Source: Ochromonas danica (lineage: Eukaryota; Sar; Chrysophyceae; Chromulinales; Chromulinaceae). Taken from it: DNA of 64,000 nucleotides. The stretch is taken from the NCBI GenBank assembly GCA_015146655.1, contig VKHL01000071.1, positions 81,562-145,561 of the forward strand. The letters are read 5' to 3'. The stretch's first letter is position 1, and each line of letters starts with the position of its first letter. Made by a program: the position numbers and the translations under genes. This document shows positions 52,428-62,045 of the stretch, in pieces. The notes under the pieces were generated by a model that saw only the letters and a program-made list of their open reading frames with translations, was not told the origin of the DNA and made no database searches.

Positions 52428-53597
52428 TCACCGCCGTAGTCTAGTGGCTACTTGCAAGGCCAAAGGAAGAACATCTCGACAGAAGAAGAAGGCGAAGGGA
52501 GCACAGAACATGAGTGAGTCCACACGATCCAGTAGACCTCCATGACCAGGAAGCAAAGATCCCGAGTCTTTCATCTTAGCATCACGCTTCATCATCGAGG
52601 CAGTGAGATCTCCAACAAGAGCGATCAGACTCAGCATGGATCCATACATTGTGCCGGTGATCGGCCACAGCGGCCATTGCAACAGGTAAGCCCCCAATAA
52701 CGCCACCAAAGTGCAGCTTGCCCAACCACCCACGGCTCCCTCCACCGTCTTATTAGGTGAAGCAGCCCCAGCAGCTGCGCTTAATGAAGACAACTTGTGC
52801 TTTCCAAATCGTCGACCCACAAAGTAAGCACCAATATCACTGAAGACAATGGCCGCCCACGTCCACCACGTTACAATCGCTCCGAGTGTCCATGCATCAG
52901 GATCATACCATCTCTGAGAAAGAAACTTCCTCAGAGTATCAGAGAAGCGGATATTGCTCAAGGTCTCCAAACCTCGCAGTCTCACCCAGAAGGAAGGCAG
53001 GTAACCAATATAGAACATGCCTAACAACGAAGTCGATATCTCGCTAATGGAAGCAGACTTCTTGTTAAAGACAAGTAGCCACATCATCAGCAAGGTAGAA
53101 AAGAGTGGTAAAGCTAGCTCATGGAAGGCTGGACACATAGCTGCGGTGAGGTAGCAGGCCAGAGAGGCTAGCGTGCCGATCTTGACAGCGGGGTTCACAC
53201 CTGTGGCTCGCACCATGGCATAGTATTCATTCTGAGCAATCAAACTAGCAACTAAGAAACCCAATGTGAAAATGCCATTCCCTGATGCAATCCAAACAGT
53301 GCCAATAGCTCCGAGGCTGAGGCCTGTGATCCAGCGCTGCACGAGATTCTGTGTCCAGATAGAGGCTGGCTTAGTAGGTGGAGGATTACTAGTAGGGGGC
53401 AGTGTATTGCTCTCCGAGGCAGCACAACGATGATGTCGCCATGCAGAAGGTAAAGGCAGTCTCTGATCATGAGGCAAAGGTAGTAAGAGAGATGACGATG
53501 ATGTCTTCATCTTCTCTCTTAATACCGTGATTGAGGTATGATGAAATCCACCAACGATGACGCAAAGGAGAGATAATAGAAATAATGTGATAATCAT
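52428..53597 (-). CDS. Phosphatidate cytidylyltransferase, likely plastid-targeted
   Basis: CdsA family enzyme making CDP-diacylglycerol from phosphatidate and CTP for phosphatidylglycerol synthesis; 389 residues from ATG 53597. Several TM helices (GIFTLGFLVASLIAQNEYYA, ASLACYLTAAMCPAFHEL) precede the family signature near the C-terminus, SMMKRDAKMKDSGSLLPGHGGLLDRVDSLM, seen here as KRDAKMKDSG...LPGHGGLLDRVDS. FSDIGAYFVGRRFGKHKL is a further match. The N-terminus IITLFLLSLLCVIVGGFHH is a signal peptide with Phe right after the probable cleavage site. A Ser-rich, basic stretch follows. That is the bipartite presequence pattern of complex plastids. The sequence is closer to bacterial/plastid than to ER-type CDS. 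Confidence 0.9.
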   Translation of the reverse strand: MIITLFLLSLLCVIVGGFHHTSITVLREKMKTSSSSLLLPLPHDQRLPLPSAWRHHRCAASESNTLPPTSNPPPTKPASIWTQNLVQRWITGLSLGAIGTVWIASGNGIFTLGFLVASLIAQNEYYAMVRATGVNPAVKIGTLASLACYLTAAMCPAFHELALPLFSTLLMMWLLVFNKKSASISEISTSLLGMFYIGYLPSFWVRLRGLETLSNIRFSDTLRKFLSQRWYDPDAWTLGAIVTWWTWAAIVFSDIGAYFVGRRFGKHKLSSLSAAAGAASPNKTVEGAVGGWASCTLVALLGAYLLQWPLWPITGTMYGSMLSLIALVGDLTASMMKRDAKMKDSGSLLPGHGGLLDRVDSLMFCAPFAFFFCRDVLPLALQVATRLRR

Positions 53598-53895
53598 CTT
53601 TTCTTCTTGAACTATCTTTCTCCTCAAAGCTCTTGTGCTGCTGGCTGTTGGCCCTCCCTCGACTAGACTAGATAACAGCACAAATCCTTAATTTAGTGTA
53701 ATTCCTCTAGAAAGTGTTTCTTTGAAAAACTGTCTGTTTGAAAAAGGTGTTTGTGTGTCCTCTGCCAGACACCTCTCAGCTCGCCTGCAACCTCGTTCAC
53801 CTTCCAACCGCAAAGTGCAAGTATCCCACAAACCTTCGGAACATCTTCCCGATCAGAATTGATTCCATCCTATCAACTACTCAAGATTCATAGGA

Positions 53896-55098
53896 ATGTC
53901 TGTAGCACAAAAAGCTGTCTATATCGTAGGAGCTAAGCGTACTCCTTTTGGAGCTTTTGGTGGGAAATTAAAGACATTAAATGCGACGGATCTTGCTGCT
54001 GTCAGCGCGAAGGCTGCCCTCGCTCAGGCCAACCTTAGCCCTGAGAAGGTTGATGAGGCATTTTTTGGTAATGTCATCTCCTCTAGCTTGGATGCTGCCT
54101 ACCTTTCGAGACACGCTGCCCTCAAAGCTGGCGTGCCTATCAAAGCTCCTGCTATTACAATTAACAGACTCTGTGGTTCCGGTTTTGAGACTGTCTGTCT
54201 CGGTGCTGAAGCCATTCAGCAAGGTAGGATATCAGTCGCTATGTGTGGCGGAAGTGAGAACATGTCTCAGGCCCCCATGGTCATTGATGGTCTCTCTGCT
54301 CGTTGGGGTGCAGCTCTTGGCAAGGGACTCAAAGCTGAGGATTCCCTCTGGGCTGGTTTAACTGATTCCTATGCCAAGCTTCCTATGGGATTGACGGCTG
54401 AGAATCTGGGTGCTAGATATGGCGTCACTAGAGACGAATGCGACGAGTTTGGTCTTCGTAGCCAGAAGCTCTACCAAGCAGCGGCTGCTAAAGGAATCTT
54501 TAATACTGAGATTGCTGAAGTTGAAGTCAAGGGAAAGAAAGGCCCAGAAAAAGTCACTACTGATGAGCATCCCCGCAGCAATGCCACTATTGCTGACTTG
54601 CAGAAGCTCAAGCCAGTCTTCAAGGAACATGGCCTGGTCACTGCCGGTACGGCTTCTGGCATTTGTGACGGTGCTGGTACTTTGATCCTTGCCGATGATA
54701 AGGCCGTTCATGTTAACCACTTAAAGCCCTTAGCTCGTGTGGTTGCCTGGAGCAGAGTGGGTTGTGATCCCAGCATTATGGGCATTGGCCCTGTGGATGC
54801 TATCAAACACGCTTTGAAAGCCGCTCATCTCACTCTCAATGATATGGATATTATAGAAATTAACGAAGCTTTCGCTGCCCAATATCTGGCTTGCGAGAAA
54901 GAGCTTGGTCTTGATCGTGAGAAGGTGAATGTGAATGGTGGTGCCATTGCTATGGGTCATCCTCTCGGTGCCTCAGGCTCTCGTATCCTCTCTCACCTTA
55001 CTCATGAGTTAAATAGAACTGGAAAGAAATATGCTATTGGAGCTGCTTGCATCGGTGGTGGTCAGGGCATTGCAGTCATCCTCGAGAATCAACATTAA
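53896..55098 (+). CDS. 3-ketoacyl-CoA/acetyl-CoA thiolase (ACAA2-like)
   Basis: A 400-residue single-exon thiolase cleaving 3-ketoacyl-CoA or condensing acetyl-CoA. The nucleophilic Cys is in [15 protein letters not shown], with [11 protein letters not shown], the His motif [17 protein letters not shown], and the second Cys in [11 protein letters not shown]. Many positions match animal ACAA2 ([40 protein letters not shown]). The N-terminus [19 protein letters not shown] has no evident presequence, as for ACAA2, whose uncleaved start targets mitochondria. The C-terminus ENQH is not a PTS1. A beta-oxidation role in mitochondria or cytosol is likely. The gene is divergent from the cytidylyltransferase, about 300 bp apart. 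Confidence 0.95.
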   Translation: MSVAQKAVYIVGAKRTPFGAFGGKLKTLNATDLAAVSAKAALAQANLSPEKVDEAFFGNVISSSLDAAYLSRHAALKAGVPIKAPAITINRLCGSGFETVCLGAEAIQQGRISVAMCGGSENMSQAPMVIDGLSARWGAALGKGLKAEDSLWAGLTDSYAKLPMGLTAENLGARYGVTRDECDEFGLRSQKLYQAAAAKGIFNTEIAEVEVKGKKGPEKVTTDEHPRSNATIADLQKLKPVFKEHGLVTAGTASGICDGAGTLILADDKAVHVNHLKPLARVVAWSRVGCDPSIMGIGPVDAIKHALKAAHLTLNDMDIIEINEAFAAQYLACEKELGLDREKVNVNGGAIAMGHPLGASGSRILSHLTHELNRTGKKYAIGAACIGGGQGIAVILENQH

Positions 55099-55162
55099 TC
55101 ATAGAAATATGTAGCCTCGGGCTAATCTTAATTACATTATTTAACACTATCAACGGTGCTCG

Positions 55163-56657
55163 TTATTTTACAGAAAATTGGATAGAGGGGCCTCCAGGGC
55201 AAGAACTCTGAAGTGTTTGTGCAGCAAGTTGCACTGTGTTGGCAGCACGAAGTCTTCCAGCGGACCAGTTCTCCACGGCTGCTTTGTATTCCTCCCATTG
55301 AACCAACGCAGCTTGCCGACTTCGATGCAATCGTCTCCTTGCCTCCTGAAGTCGGGAATACGCTGTCTTGCACTCTTGAGAGCGAATGCACTCCTCTGAT
55401 AGACATCAGTCACAATGATTAGTTCCCAATATCACATAGTGTAGGATGATGATTACTACCAATCCAATCTTCTCTTTCTTTCCAGTCTTGCCAATAAGCT
55501 TGAAGTAACTCAGCATCCAACACATTGGATAGAATTCCATCTCTGTACAACAACTTGTTTAAAACTAATCTATGAAGAAAAAGTTTGAGGTACAGCCAAG
55601 CCTCACCTTTGGTGTTCCAATAACCTTGATATCAGATGTTGTGCTTGATCGTCATCGCTAATAACAATAACAACAATAAAACCAAACAACCTCGTCAATT
55701 TGTTTCATGAGATCAGAGAGAGAAGGACACACACCTGAAGAATATCGATGCATCAACTGAAACATTGCCTGTGTTATCTTTGAGAATATCCATGAAATGA
55801 GTTGAAGCACAGGCTCGTGTCCAAAGGTCACGAATGACATCTTCAATAGCGATCATCTCACGACGTGTTCGAGCCATGCGAACCAATCGATCAGCTTTCC
55901 TTGCTTCATTATATTGTGCTTCATGCTGTTTCAAGGTTTCCATTTGAATCGTCAGTGCATCTTCGATAGTCTGTAACGAGGGTAATGCCTGTAGATTGTG
56001 CACAGTTTCCTGCACTGCTTTGTGAATCGACTGTTTGAGCTCTGAAAACAATGTTAGGCAGGAATTGACTGTCGGGACCTGCAAACTTTGTTCGATAGCG
56101 TCGATACTTTCTAACAGGTCGATCACCTGGGCACGGATAGCTGAGAGGTCGAAGATTCGTTTGGTAGTCTTGGGTGTGTTGGTTGAGGTGGTGGGGCGAA
56201 AGCGAATGCCTTCGTTCTTCTTACTTGACGCCATTTCTTCAATCAGGCGGAGCTTTGCTCTTATTTTAGTGAGGTAGGTCTGTACGGTATCATAGTCAGG
56301 CAGGGAGGAAGTGATGGTGACGGGCGAGAGATCCGCAGTGAGCGTCATCCGCCACTGCCACTTGGCCAGCGAGTCAATCACATCGCACAGTCGCGTCACA
56401 CGCACACTTTGTGTCGCTGTCAGGCCTATACCATTTGTTCGACACTCCATCCCGAGAGATTTTAAAGATGAGAGCTTTTGATCGCAGAGGTCCAAGGCGG
56501 CTAGGAAAGGTTGTAATTCCACCCAAGAAGAGCCAAGCAAGACTTCGTCTAAAGACTCTAAGCCATATGATAAAGCACTAAACTCTCCATTCCGAGGGAA
56601 ATCAAGTAATTTAGGTGGAGAAAACACTTTTTGAAACCAGGAGATGATCTCATCCAT
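55163..56657 (-). CDS. Coiled-coil protein, possibly HAUS1-like
   Basis: Four exons, 56657-55735, 55657-55607, 55569-55460 and 55395-55163, keep phase to give 438 residues; the last three exons are short and not evident as ORFs. The start MDEIISWFQKVFSPPKLLDF is followed by helical sequence with long heptad-like stretches (LLESIDAIEQSLQV, QTIEDALTIQMETLKQHEAQ) and ends with AYSRLQEARRRLHRSRQAAL and GGPSIQFSVK. The start (I-x-W-F-x-K-x-F) recalls the augmin subunit HAUS1, which binds microtubules, but this is a weak impression. It shares a 165-bp divergent promoter with the DOT1-like gene. Confidence 0.65.
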
Positions 56658-56822
56658 CTTCACCAAATAAATCAGAAAAATAATACCCTTTTACGTTCTC
56701 CCGTAAAACGGTTTTAAGTTAACAAGATAATCTTAACTTAAGGAGATTCCTGCTTGTAGCCGTTGACCAATGACCTGCTCGGGCAGTACTGCAGACTCTA
56801 ATCACACTCAAAGACTCCAAAG
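56658..56822. promoter_or_regulatory. Bidirectional promoter with paired decamer
   Basis: Between two start codons. It has TTAAGTTAAC at 56714-56723 and an opposed near copy, CTTAACTTAAG, at 56732-56742. Confidence 0.55.
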
Positions 56823-58298
56823 ATGATTGTGACCCCTGTAAAGAGTAGACTAGGAAGTTCTAGACATAAAGTAGCACCTAAGATCGTGAGCCCAGGTGTC
56901 AAAGATGTCTCCACCTTCTCTCTGGATGAAGAAGATGAAGAAGATACAGTAGCAGTAGTAGTGGACAAGAATAAGAAGCACCAAGAAGCAGAAGCTGAAG
57001 CAGAAGAAGAGGTGGAGTACTGGCAAGAAGCCTCCAAAGAGAATGACGACCAAAGTCAAAAGCTGGAAAGCAAGGCTATTGTAAGCAAGATCTCCTACTT
57101 GCCCAGCACGGCCATGGCCTACAAGATCGTCCACAAAGCCACAGGTAGCCTAGGGGGTAATGGCTATAATGGTGCCATCTATGGTGAACTCACCATCGGC
57201 TCCATGCAGAAGGTCATTAATGTCTTGAAAGAGCAGTGCAAGATGGACAGTCAATCACGATTTCTTGACGTGGGAGCTGGTCTGGGAAAACCAAATTTCC
57301 ATGCTGCACAAGATCCTAAAGTGAGAGTCTCTGTGGGTATTGAGTTGGAAGAGATCCGTTGGCAGGTAAATAGAGCTTTACTCTGTCTTGTTTCTATTTC
57401 ATTTCATATCATCATTATGATGGAATGTTGTTTTTTACATCTATGACAGCTTTCCATGCAAAACTTGCTTTTCATGGTAAATCACCAGAAGAAAGAACAA
57501 GCCAAGCTAGACAAGGCTACTACCACTACCACTGCTGTGAATACGATTGTTATTAAAGAAGATAAGAAGAACAAGAAGAACAGTAAGAAGACAGCAGGAA
57601 AGACTTCTCAAAACGAGGAGGAGGTAGTGGAGGAAGAAGAAGAAGCATTGGTGAACATTGTCACTCCCATCCCCACCAGAGAACGAGGCGTAGTCAACCC
57701 TACCAGTCAGCCTTCTTCAAGACAAACAGACCCTGAAGGATCAGTAGAAGTAGCAGTAGGTAGTGGTGGACTAGGAGCAGGTGGAGTGAATTTCGTGGTG
57801 GGAGATATCGACACAGCAGACAGCTTGGATCCTTTCACTCATATCTACATGTACGACTTGGGCTTCCCTCCTCCTTTACAGAGAAGCATCGCGGAAAAAT
57901 TCCATCGTAGTGTCCATGCTCGTTATCTTATTTCCTATCGTTGTCCACGTCGTGTCATTGATGAATATGGTTACAAAGTGCGACCCATCTGTCAGATTAA
58001 CACTTCCATGTTTGGGTCAGGTGAAAACCACATGGCCTATTTCTACGAGCGGATCATGGATGAAGAAGGAACTTCAACTCGCAACAAGCTTCCTCCTAGA
58101 AAGGCAGATCGAGTGACCTTACCTGGTCGTTGTGCCTTGGAGGAGGACGTGCAAGTATATTGTGATCCTGCCTTTACCAAAGCTGTGCAACTAGCGGCAG
58201 GTCCTTTAGATGAACTTGCTGATCATGTCCAAGAAGTCACTAATGCATTTATGAATGCTGCAAGACCCAAAAGAGAGCGAAAGGCTAGACAGTTGTGA
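56823..58298 (+). CDS. DOT1-like SAM-dependent methyltransferase
   Basis: Exons 56823-57365 and 57450-58298 join in phase 0 to 463 residues. The N-terminus is acidic. The catalytic part reads YNGAIYGELTIGSMQKVINV, then FLDVGAGLGKPNFHAA as SAM motif I, VGIELEEIRW as motif II, and later FVVGDIDTADSLDPFTHIYM followed by YDLGFPPPLQRSIAEKF. The order GEL...VGAGxGK...GIE...YxxDxGFP is like the DOT1 fold, which methylates histone H3 Lys79, though DOT1 has D-x-GSG. A Lys/Glu-rich insert of about 110 residues splits motifs II and IV. The C-terminus is basic (ARPKRERKARQL), fitting chromatin binding. The target is unproven. Confidence 0.65.
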
Positions 58299-58461
58299 TG
58301 ACAACATTATGCAATGTTATTGTTATTGTTGTTATTAATACCACTACTAGTTGTACTACTACTATAAGTGCAGTAGTAAGCTGTTCTAGACTAACTTTAT
58401 CATCACAATGGAATCGTTGTTATTGCTTTATGATAAACTATAAGAAAGATTAGCATCAGAT

Positions 58462-59802
58462 TCAGCATGTTGCTACAATTTCAAGAGTAGGTAATAGCTC
58501 GTCAATATCAAACTTGGCGATGTAGGCATGCGCATCCTGATGTCCGAAGGAGACGTAGAGATGCTTCTCCTCGTCATCCACCGCAATTCCTGCAGGGAAG
58601 ACAACATAGTCACGATGGTTATTCATCCAAGATCCCTGGTAGAGGAAGTCTTGAAGGATGGGATGGCGGGAGATTGAGTGCACGTGGAAAGGGTAATTCG
58701 GACAGAATGTCACAGCTCCCATGAAATAGGTTTGCAATCTCCACGTAGTCTGAAAAGAGGACAGTGTATGAAAGAAAGCCATATATAACCCTCGCACTTT
58801 GATGGCAGGAGTGCCGCCTCTAATAGGGAGACCGTAAGACGCAGACCAGCTCAATGGGATGTCCACTTTTGACTGATAGACAGTGGTCATCTTCGCTTGT
58901 AAAGGATCAGCATTTGTTGGATCATAGACTGTCTTGGCATGTTTGACAATATGCAAAGGATTAATCGAGGTAATCCAGTACTGTTCCCCTTGATGTTCAA
59001 AAGGTGTCCAATTCTTTTGTTTTCTTCCTGTTAAGAAGACTGTTTCAGGAGAAAAGGAGACTGTATGTTGACTTTGCACCCCTGAAGAAGATCCTGACAA
59101 GGAGGTAGAGTGTCTACTCCCGCCGCCACCAGACATGGTGATGTTGATATAGGCGATCTCAGCAGTGTCTCGAGCATCTCGCAGACGAACAAACGTCAAG
59201 GCGATCTGCTTGCCACCATGAAGGACTAGTAGACGAGGATCTTCATGATAGCTATACTTCCCTATAGAGAAGTTCCAAGGATTTTGTCCGTGACTGTCTC
59301 TTAAACCATGAGAGAAGTCATTGAAAAGCACTTCGAAGGAATCGTCATGAGCATTGTGATGCATCCAAGCCAAGGAGATGGCTGTGCCATTGCGATAGGC
59401 GATCAAATAGCGGTCTTTCCATCTAACGAGAGCAGGATTGAAAAGATTGATAAGTTGTGTTTTCTTCCAGAAGGTTTGTGGACAGAGCAGATTGACACGA
59501 GCGAGCATGTTGGCAATGGCAGTGTCAGGGTTAGGAGGGGGAAGAGTGAATGTTGGGGCAGGGTCTGATATAGTGTAAATACTCATATCATCCACTTCTT
59601 TCGCCTCGGAGAGTCTCAATTCCAAGAAAGTGGCGACTTGGTCATTATCGGGTAGAAGTCGTGCGATATTTGTCTTTTCGAAAATAAGATAGAGTTTGTT
59701 TGACTTATTATCACGAATAAGATGATAAGGTAGAGTAGAAAGAACTTGACTATAGAGAGTAGTCACTAGAAATAGACCGAAAAGCAGAAAATGAGAAGAC
59801 AT
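58462..59802 (-). CDS. Secreted five-bladed beta-propeller (GH43/GH130-like)
   Basis: A 446-residue single-exon protein with a signal peptide (HFLLFGLFLVTTLYSQVLS). Repeated propeller-type motifs follow: LFNPALVRWKDRYLIAYRNG, YHEDPRLLVLHGGKQIALTF, GLPIRGGTPAIKVRGLYMAF and VVFPAGIAVDDEEKHLYVSF. NPAL(x)..RYL, EDPRLL and FPAGI are close to motifs of GH130 mannoside phosphorylases and GH43-like glycosidases. The catalytic Asp of GH130 could be the one in EDPR. N-glycosylation sequons are present (NGT, NFS, NIT). A cell-wall or glycan role is likely. Confidence 0.7.
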   Translation of the reverse strand: MSSHFLLFGLFLVTTLYSQVLSTLPYHLIRDNKSNKLYLIFEKTNIARLLPDNDQVATFLELRLSEAKEVDDMSIYTISDPAPTFTLPPPNPDTAIANMLARVNLLCPQTFWKKTQLINLFNPALVRWKDRYLIAYRNGTAISLAWMHHNAHDDSFEVLFNDFSHGLRDSHGQNPWNFSIGKYSYHEDPRLLVLHGGKQIALTFVRLRDARDTAEIAYINITMSGGGGSRHSTSLSGSSSGVQSQHTVSFSPETVFLTGRKQKNWTPFEHQGEQYWITSINPLHIVKHAKTVYDPTNADPLQAKMTTVYQSKVDIPLSWSASYGLPIRGGTPAIKVRGLYMAFFHTLSSFQTTWRLQTYFMGAVTFCPNYPFHVHSISRHPILQDFLYQGSWMNNHRDYVVFPAGIAVDDEEKHLYVSFGHQDAHAYIAKFDIDELLPTLEIVATC

Positions 59803-60623
59803 TCACATGCACGACCAGATCAGATCTGATTGTCAGGGGAAGACAAATTGGAAAAGTCGATAATACCTATTTTAAAACTACTCTCACGCAGGACAAAAGT
59901 GGGGACAAGACCCGCGCAATAGTTTCACTCTGAGTTGGAAATGAATAAATGATAAGAATAATAAAAATGATAAAAATGACAAATAGACCACTTCCATCAA
60001 AAACAAAAGCAGGAAAAATGCTCTCCAATACATGATCCATCGTTTGGCGTTATTTATCTTGAGTTGGAATCCATAGGTGGCATGCAAAATGCCGTCTGGT
60101 CAGCGAGTCGTTGGACAAGCCTTGGACGCCTTTTCGCTTCTATTGATGCCTTGGCGAGTATTTAAATGTACTTTAATGTATGGAGATATGATTTGGCTGA
60201 AGTTTGTCGCACTTTGACAAGGTTAGAACTGAGTGGTGGAACCGATGTGGAACTGGTATGCAACTGATCCGACTAATTGCATTTTGACCCATCCTCTCGA
60301 AGAAGAGAGTGGAGGGTTGGACTCGAGGCCTCATTAGCTAATGAAGCACAAAAGATCGGAAAGCCATGCAACCTGCTCCGCAATAAAGTTCTGACTCTCG
60401 AGAAGGAAGTTGAGCTGTAATCAATGATGTCTCCCTTGCTACCCTTTGTAGTAATCAGTCTGTAGTAAATAACAAGCAAAACCTCAATATCAAGAAATGG
60501 TCGATTTATTTCACATTAAAGCACATAATCACATTGTAAGATCACCATTACTATTATTACTACGAGAGAAGAATGACAAAAGGAAGAAGAATTGGTTAGT
60601 AGTAGTAGGGAGTGATATTAAGT

Positions 60624-60971
60624 CTATTTAGTCTTCGACACCACCTTCTGACAAAAGTTCTCGTGCAATGGTAGGCTTTCGCTATGCTCAGAGTAGACCC
60701 AGATTCGGCAACCTTTCCCTCCGCATTTTGTCCACGTTGCCTCATTCGCCCTCTTTAATGATGTCGTAGTAGTGATGACGATTTCTTGTCCACATCCCAT
60801 AAAGGCGCATTGCCGTGATTTCCTTACTTTTAATGTGTCCGCCATGGCTTGCTCCTGCTCTCTTTGCTGTTTCTCCGCAGCAGCTGCGATCTCTGCCTCT
60901 TTTCGATTGGCAAGCTCAGCTTTCCAATGAGGGTGATTGTCCATCATAAAACGCTGACGATTGGTAGCCAT
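60624..60971 (-). CDS. ORF within inverted-repeat element, Cys-rich
   Basis: 115 residues from ATG 60971. An Ala/Glu/Gln-rich helix (RKEAEIAAAAEKQQREQEQA) leads to a zinc-binding-type segment: CAFMGCGQEIVITTT, then WTKCGGKGCRIWVYSEH and NFCQKV. Cys-containing C-terminal segments of the form KC...C..W are common in transposases. The start lies 6 bases after the stop of the upstream ORF in another frame, so the pair may be one broken gene or two overlapping cistrons. Confidence 0.5.
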   Translation of the reverse strand: MATNRQRFMMDNHPHWKAELANRKEAEIAAAAEKQQREQEQAMADTLKVRKSRQCAFMGCGQEIVITTTTSLKRANEATWTKCGGKGCRIWVYSEHSESLPLHENFCQKVVSKTK

Positions 60972-60976
60972 CTCGT

Positions 60977-61237
60977 TTAATGGCTTTCCAGGTGGTCGAT
61001 GTTCTCTTCTCCCGCGAAGACATCATCGAAAATACATTCGTGAATGATAGCGTGTTCTCTCCAGTAGGGGACGAACACAAAATCGAACAAGCGCAGGAGG
61101 TTGTCGGCTTCGGCCTGACTCAGCTGCACAAACTCCGGATTGTGCCCCAATATGGTCCTTTTGTTGATAAAAGAGCCTTCAAAACCGGCTGTCATGAGGG
61201 CTGATTGGACGCTCATATTGGTGAATGCTCTATTCAT
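60977..61237 (-). CDS. ORF within inverted-repeat element
   Basis: 86 residues from ATG 61237: MNRAFTNMSVQSALMTAGFE, then KRTILGHNPEFVQLSQAEAD, and an acidic end (FDDVFAGEENIDHLESH). I recognise no family. It lies directly upstream of the Cys-rich ORF in the same element; together they resemble the C-terminal part of a transposase, but this is only inference. Confidence 0.45.
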   Translation of the reverse strand: MNRAFTNMSVQSALMTAGFEGSFINKRTILGHNPEFVQLSQAEADNLLRLFDFVFVPYWREHAIIHECIFDDVFAGEENIDHLESH

Positions 61238-61703
61238 GAAGCCTTGATCTTGGAAGCCAAGCTTTCAAAGTTTCTGCACTTTTGTGCTTCATTAGCTAAT
61301 GAGGCCTCGAGTCCAACCCTCCACTCTCTTCTTCGAGAGGATGGGTCAAAATGCAATTAGTCGGATCAGTTGCATACCAGTTCCACATCGGTTCCACCAC
61401 TCAGTTCTAACCTTGTCAAAGTGCGACAAACTTCAGCCAAATCATATCTCCATACATTAAAGTACATTTAAATACTCGCCAAGGCATCAATAGAAGCGAA
61501 AAGGCGTCCAAGGCTTGTCCAACGACTCGCTGACCAGACGGCATTTTGCATGCCACCTATGGATTCCAACTCAAGATAAATAACGCCAAACGATGGATCA
61601 TGTATTGGAGAGCATTTTTCCTGCTTTTGTTTTTGATGGAAGTGGTCTATTTGTCATTTTTATCATTTTTATTATTCTTATCATTTATTCATTTCCAACT
61701 CAG

Positions 61704-62045
61704 TTAGTGGAAACCGTGCCACTTTCGGGAATTCGGATTTTCGTAAGAGTTACAAACTCGTTTTTCAAAAGTCCTGATTCTTGATTCACAACTGACAATT
61801 CACGATTTCTCAAAAGTCAGGGAAAATGTGCGAGAAGAGAGTGACGAGAAAAACTTCCACTTTTCACTCTTTTTCTCTTCAACAACACTCGAAAATACGA
61901 AAACACGAAAACCCCAAAGTGGAATGCCGCTGATATTGGATTCCTGTAGTCCTACGTGAGTAATTACTCTTTTCCTTCTTCAAACACGAACCTGCTGGAA
62001 CCACTGCTATTGTTGCATTTTATGGGAAACCGACCACAACGGGCC
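61704..62045. other. Intergenic region before the P-loop gene
   Basis: AT-rich, with TCGAAAATACGAAAACACGA-type words near 61887 that recall the foldback repeat at 7.6 kb. No coding sequence is certain. Confidence 0.5.

Larger units (their letters stand above)
59930..61703. mobile_element. Element with 425-bp terminal inverted repeats
   Basis: Left arm 59930-60354 and right arm 61279-61703 are both 425 bp and read as exact reverse complements wherever I compared them, starting CTGAGTTGGAAATGAATAAA. The inner 924 bp carries two minus-strand ORFs. Just outside, GTTTCACT on the left and the reverse complement GTTTCCACTAA on the right hint that divergent repeat sequence continues. No clear target-site duplication was found. 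No known transposase was recognised. It is most likely a non-autonomous or unfamiliar DNA transposon; an inverted duplication is the alternative. Confidence 0.75.

Noticed and set aside
52415-52440. GCCGTAGTCTAGTGGCTA looks like the start of a tRNA gene
   Set aside because: It is the end of the cytidylyltransferase coding sequence on the minus strand (ATRLRR, stop), and no cloverleaf follows.
55137-55406. 89-codon minus-strand open frame as a separate gene
   Set aside because: Another frame of the same DNA splices in phase to the coiled-coil gene and is more protein-like (AYSRLQEARRRLHRSRQAAL).
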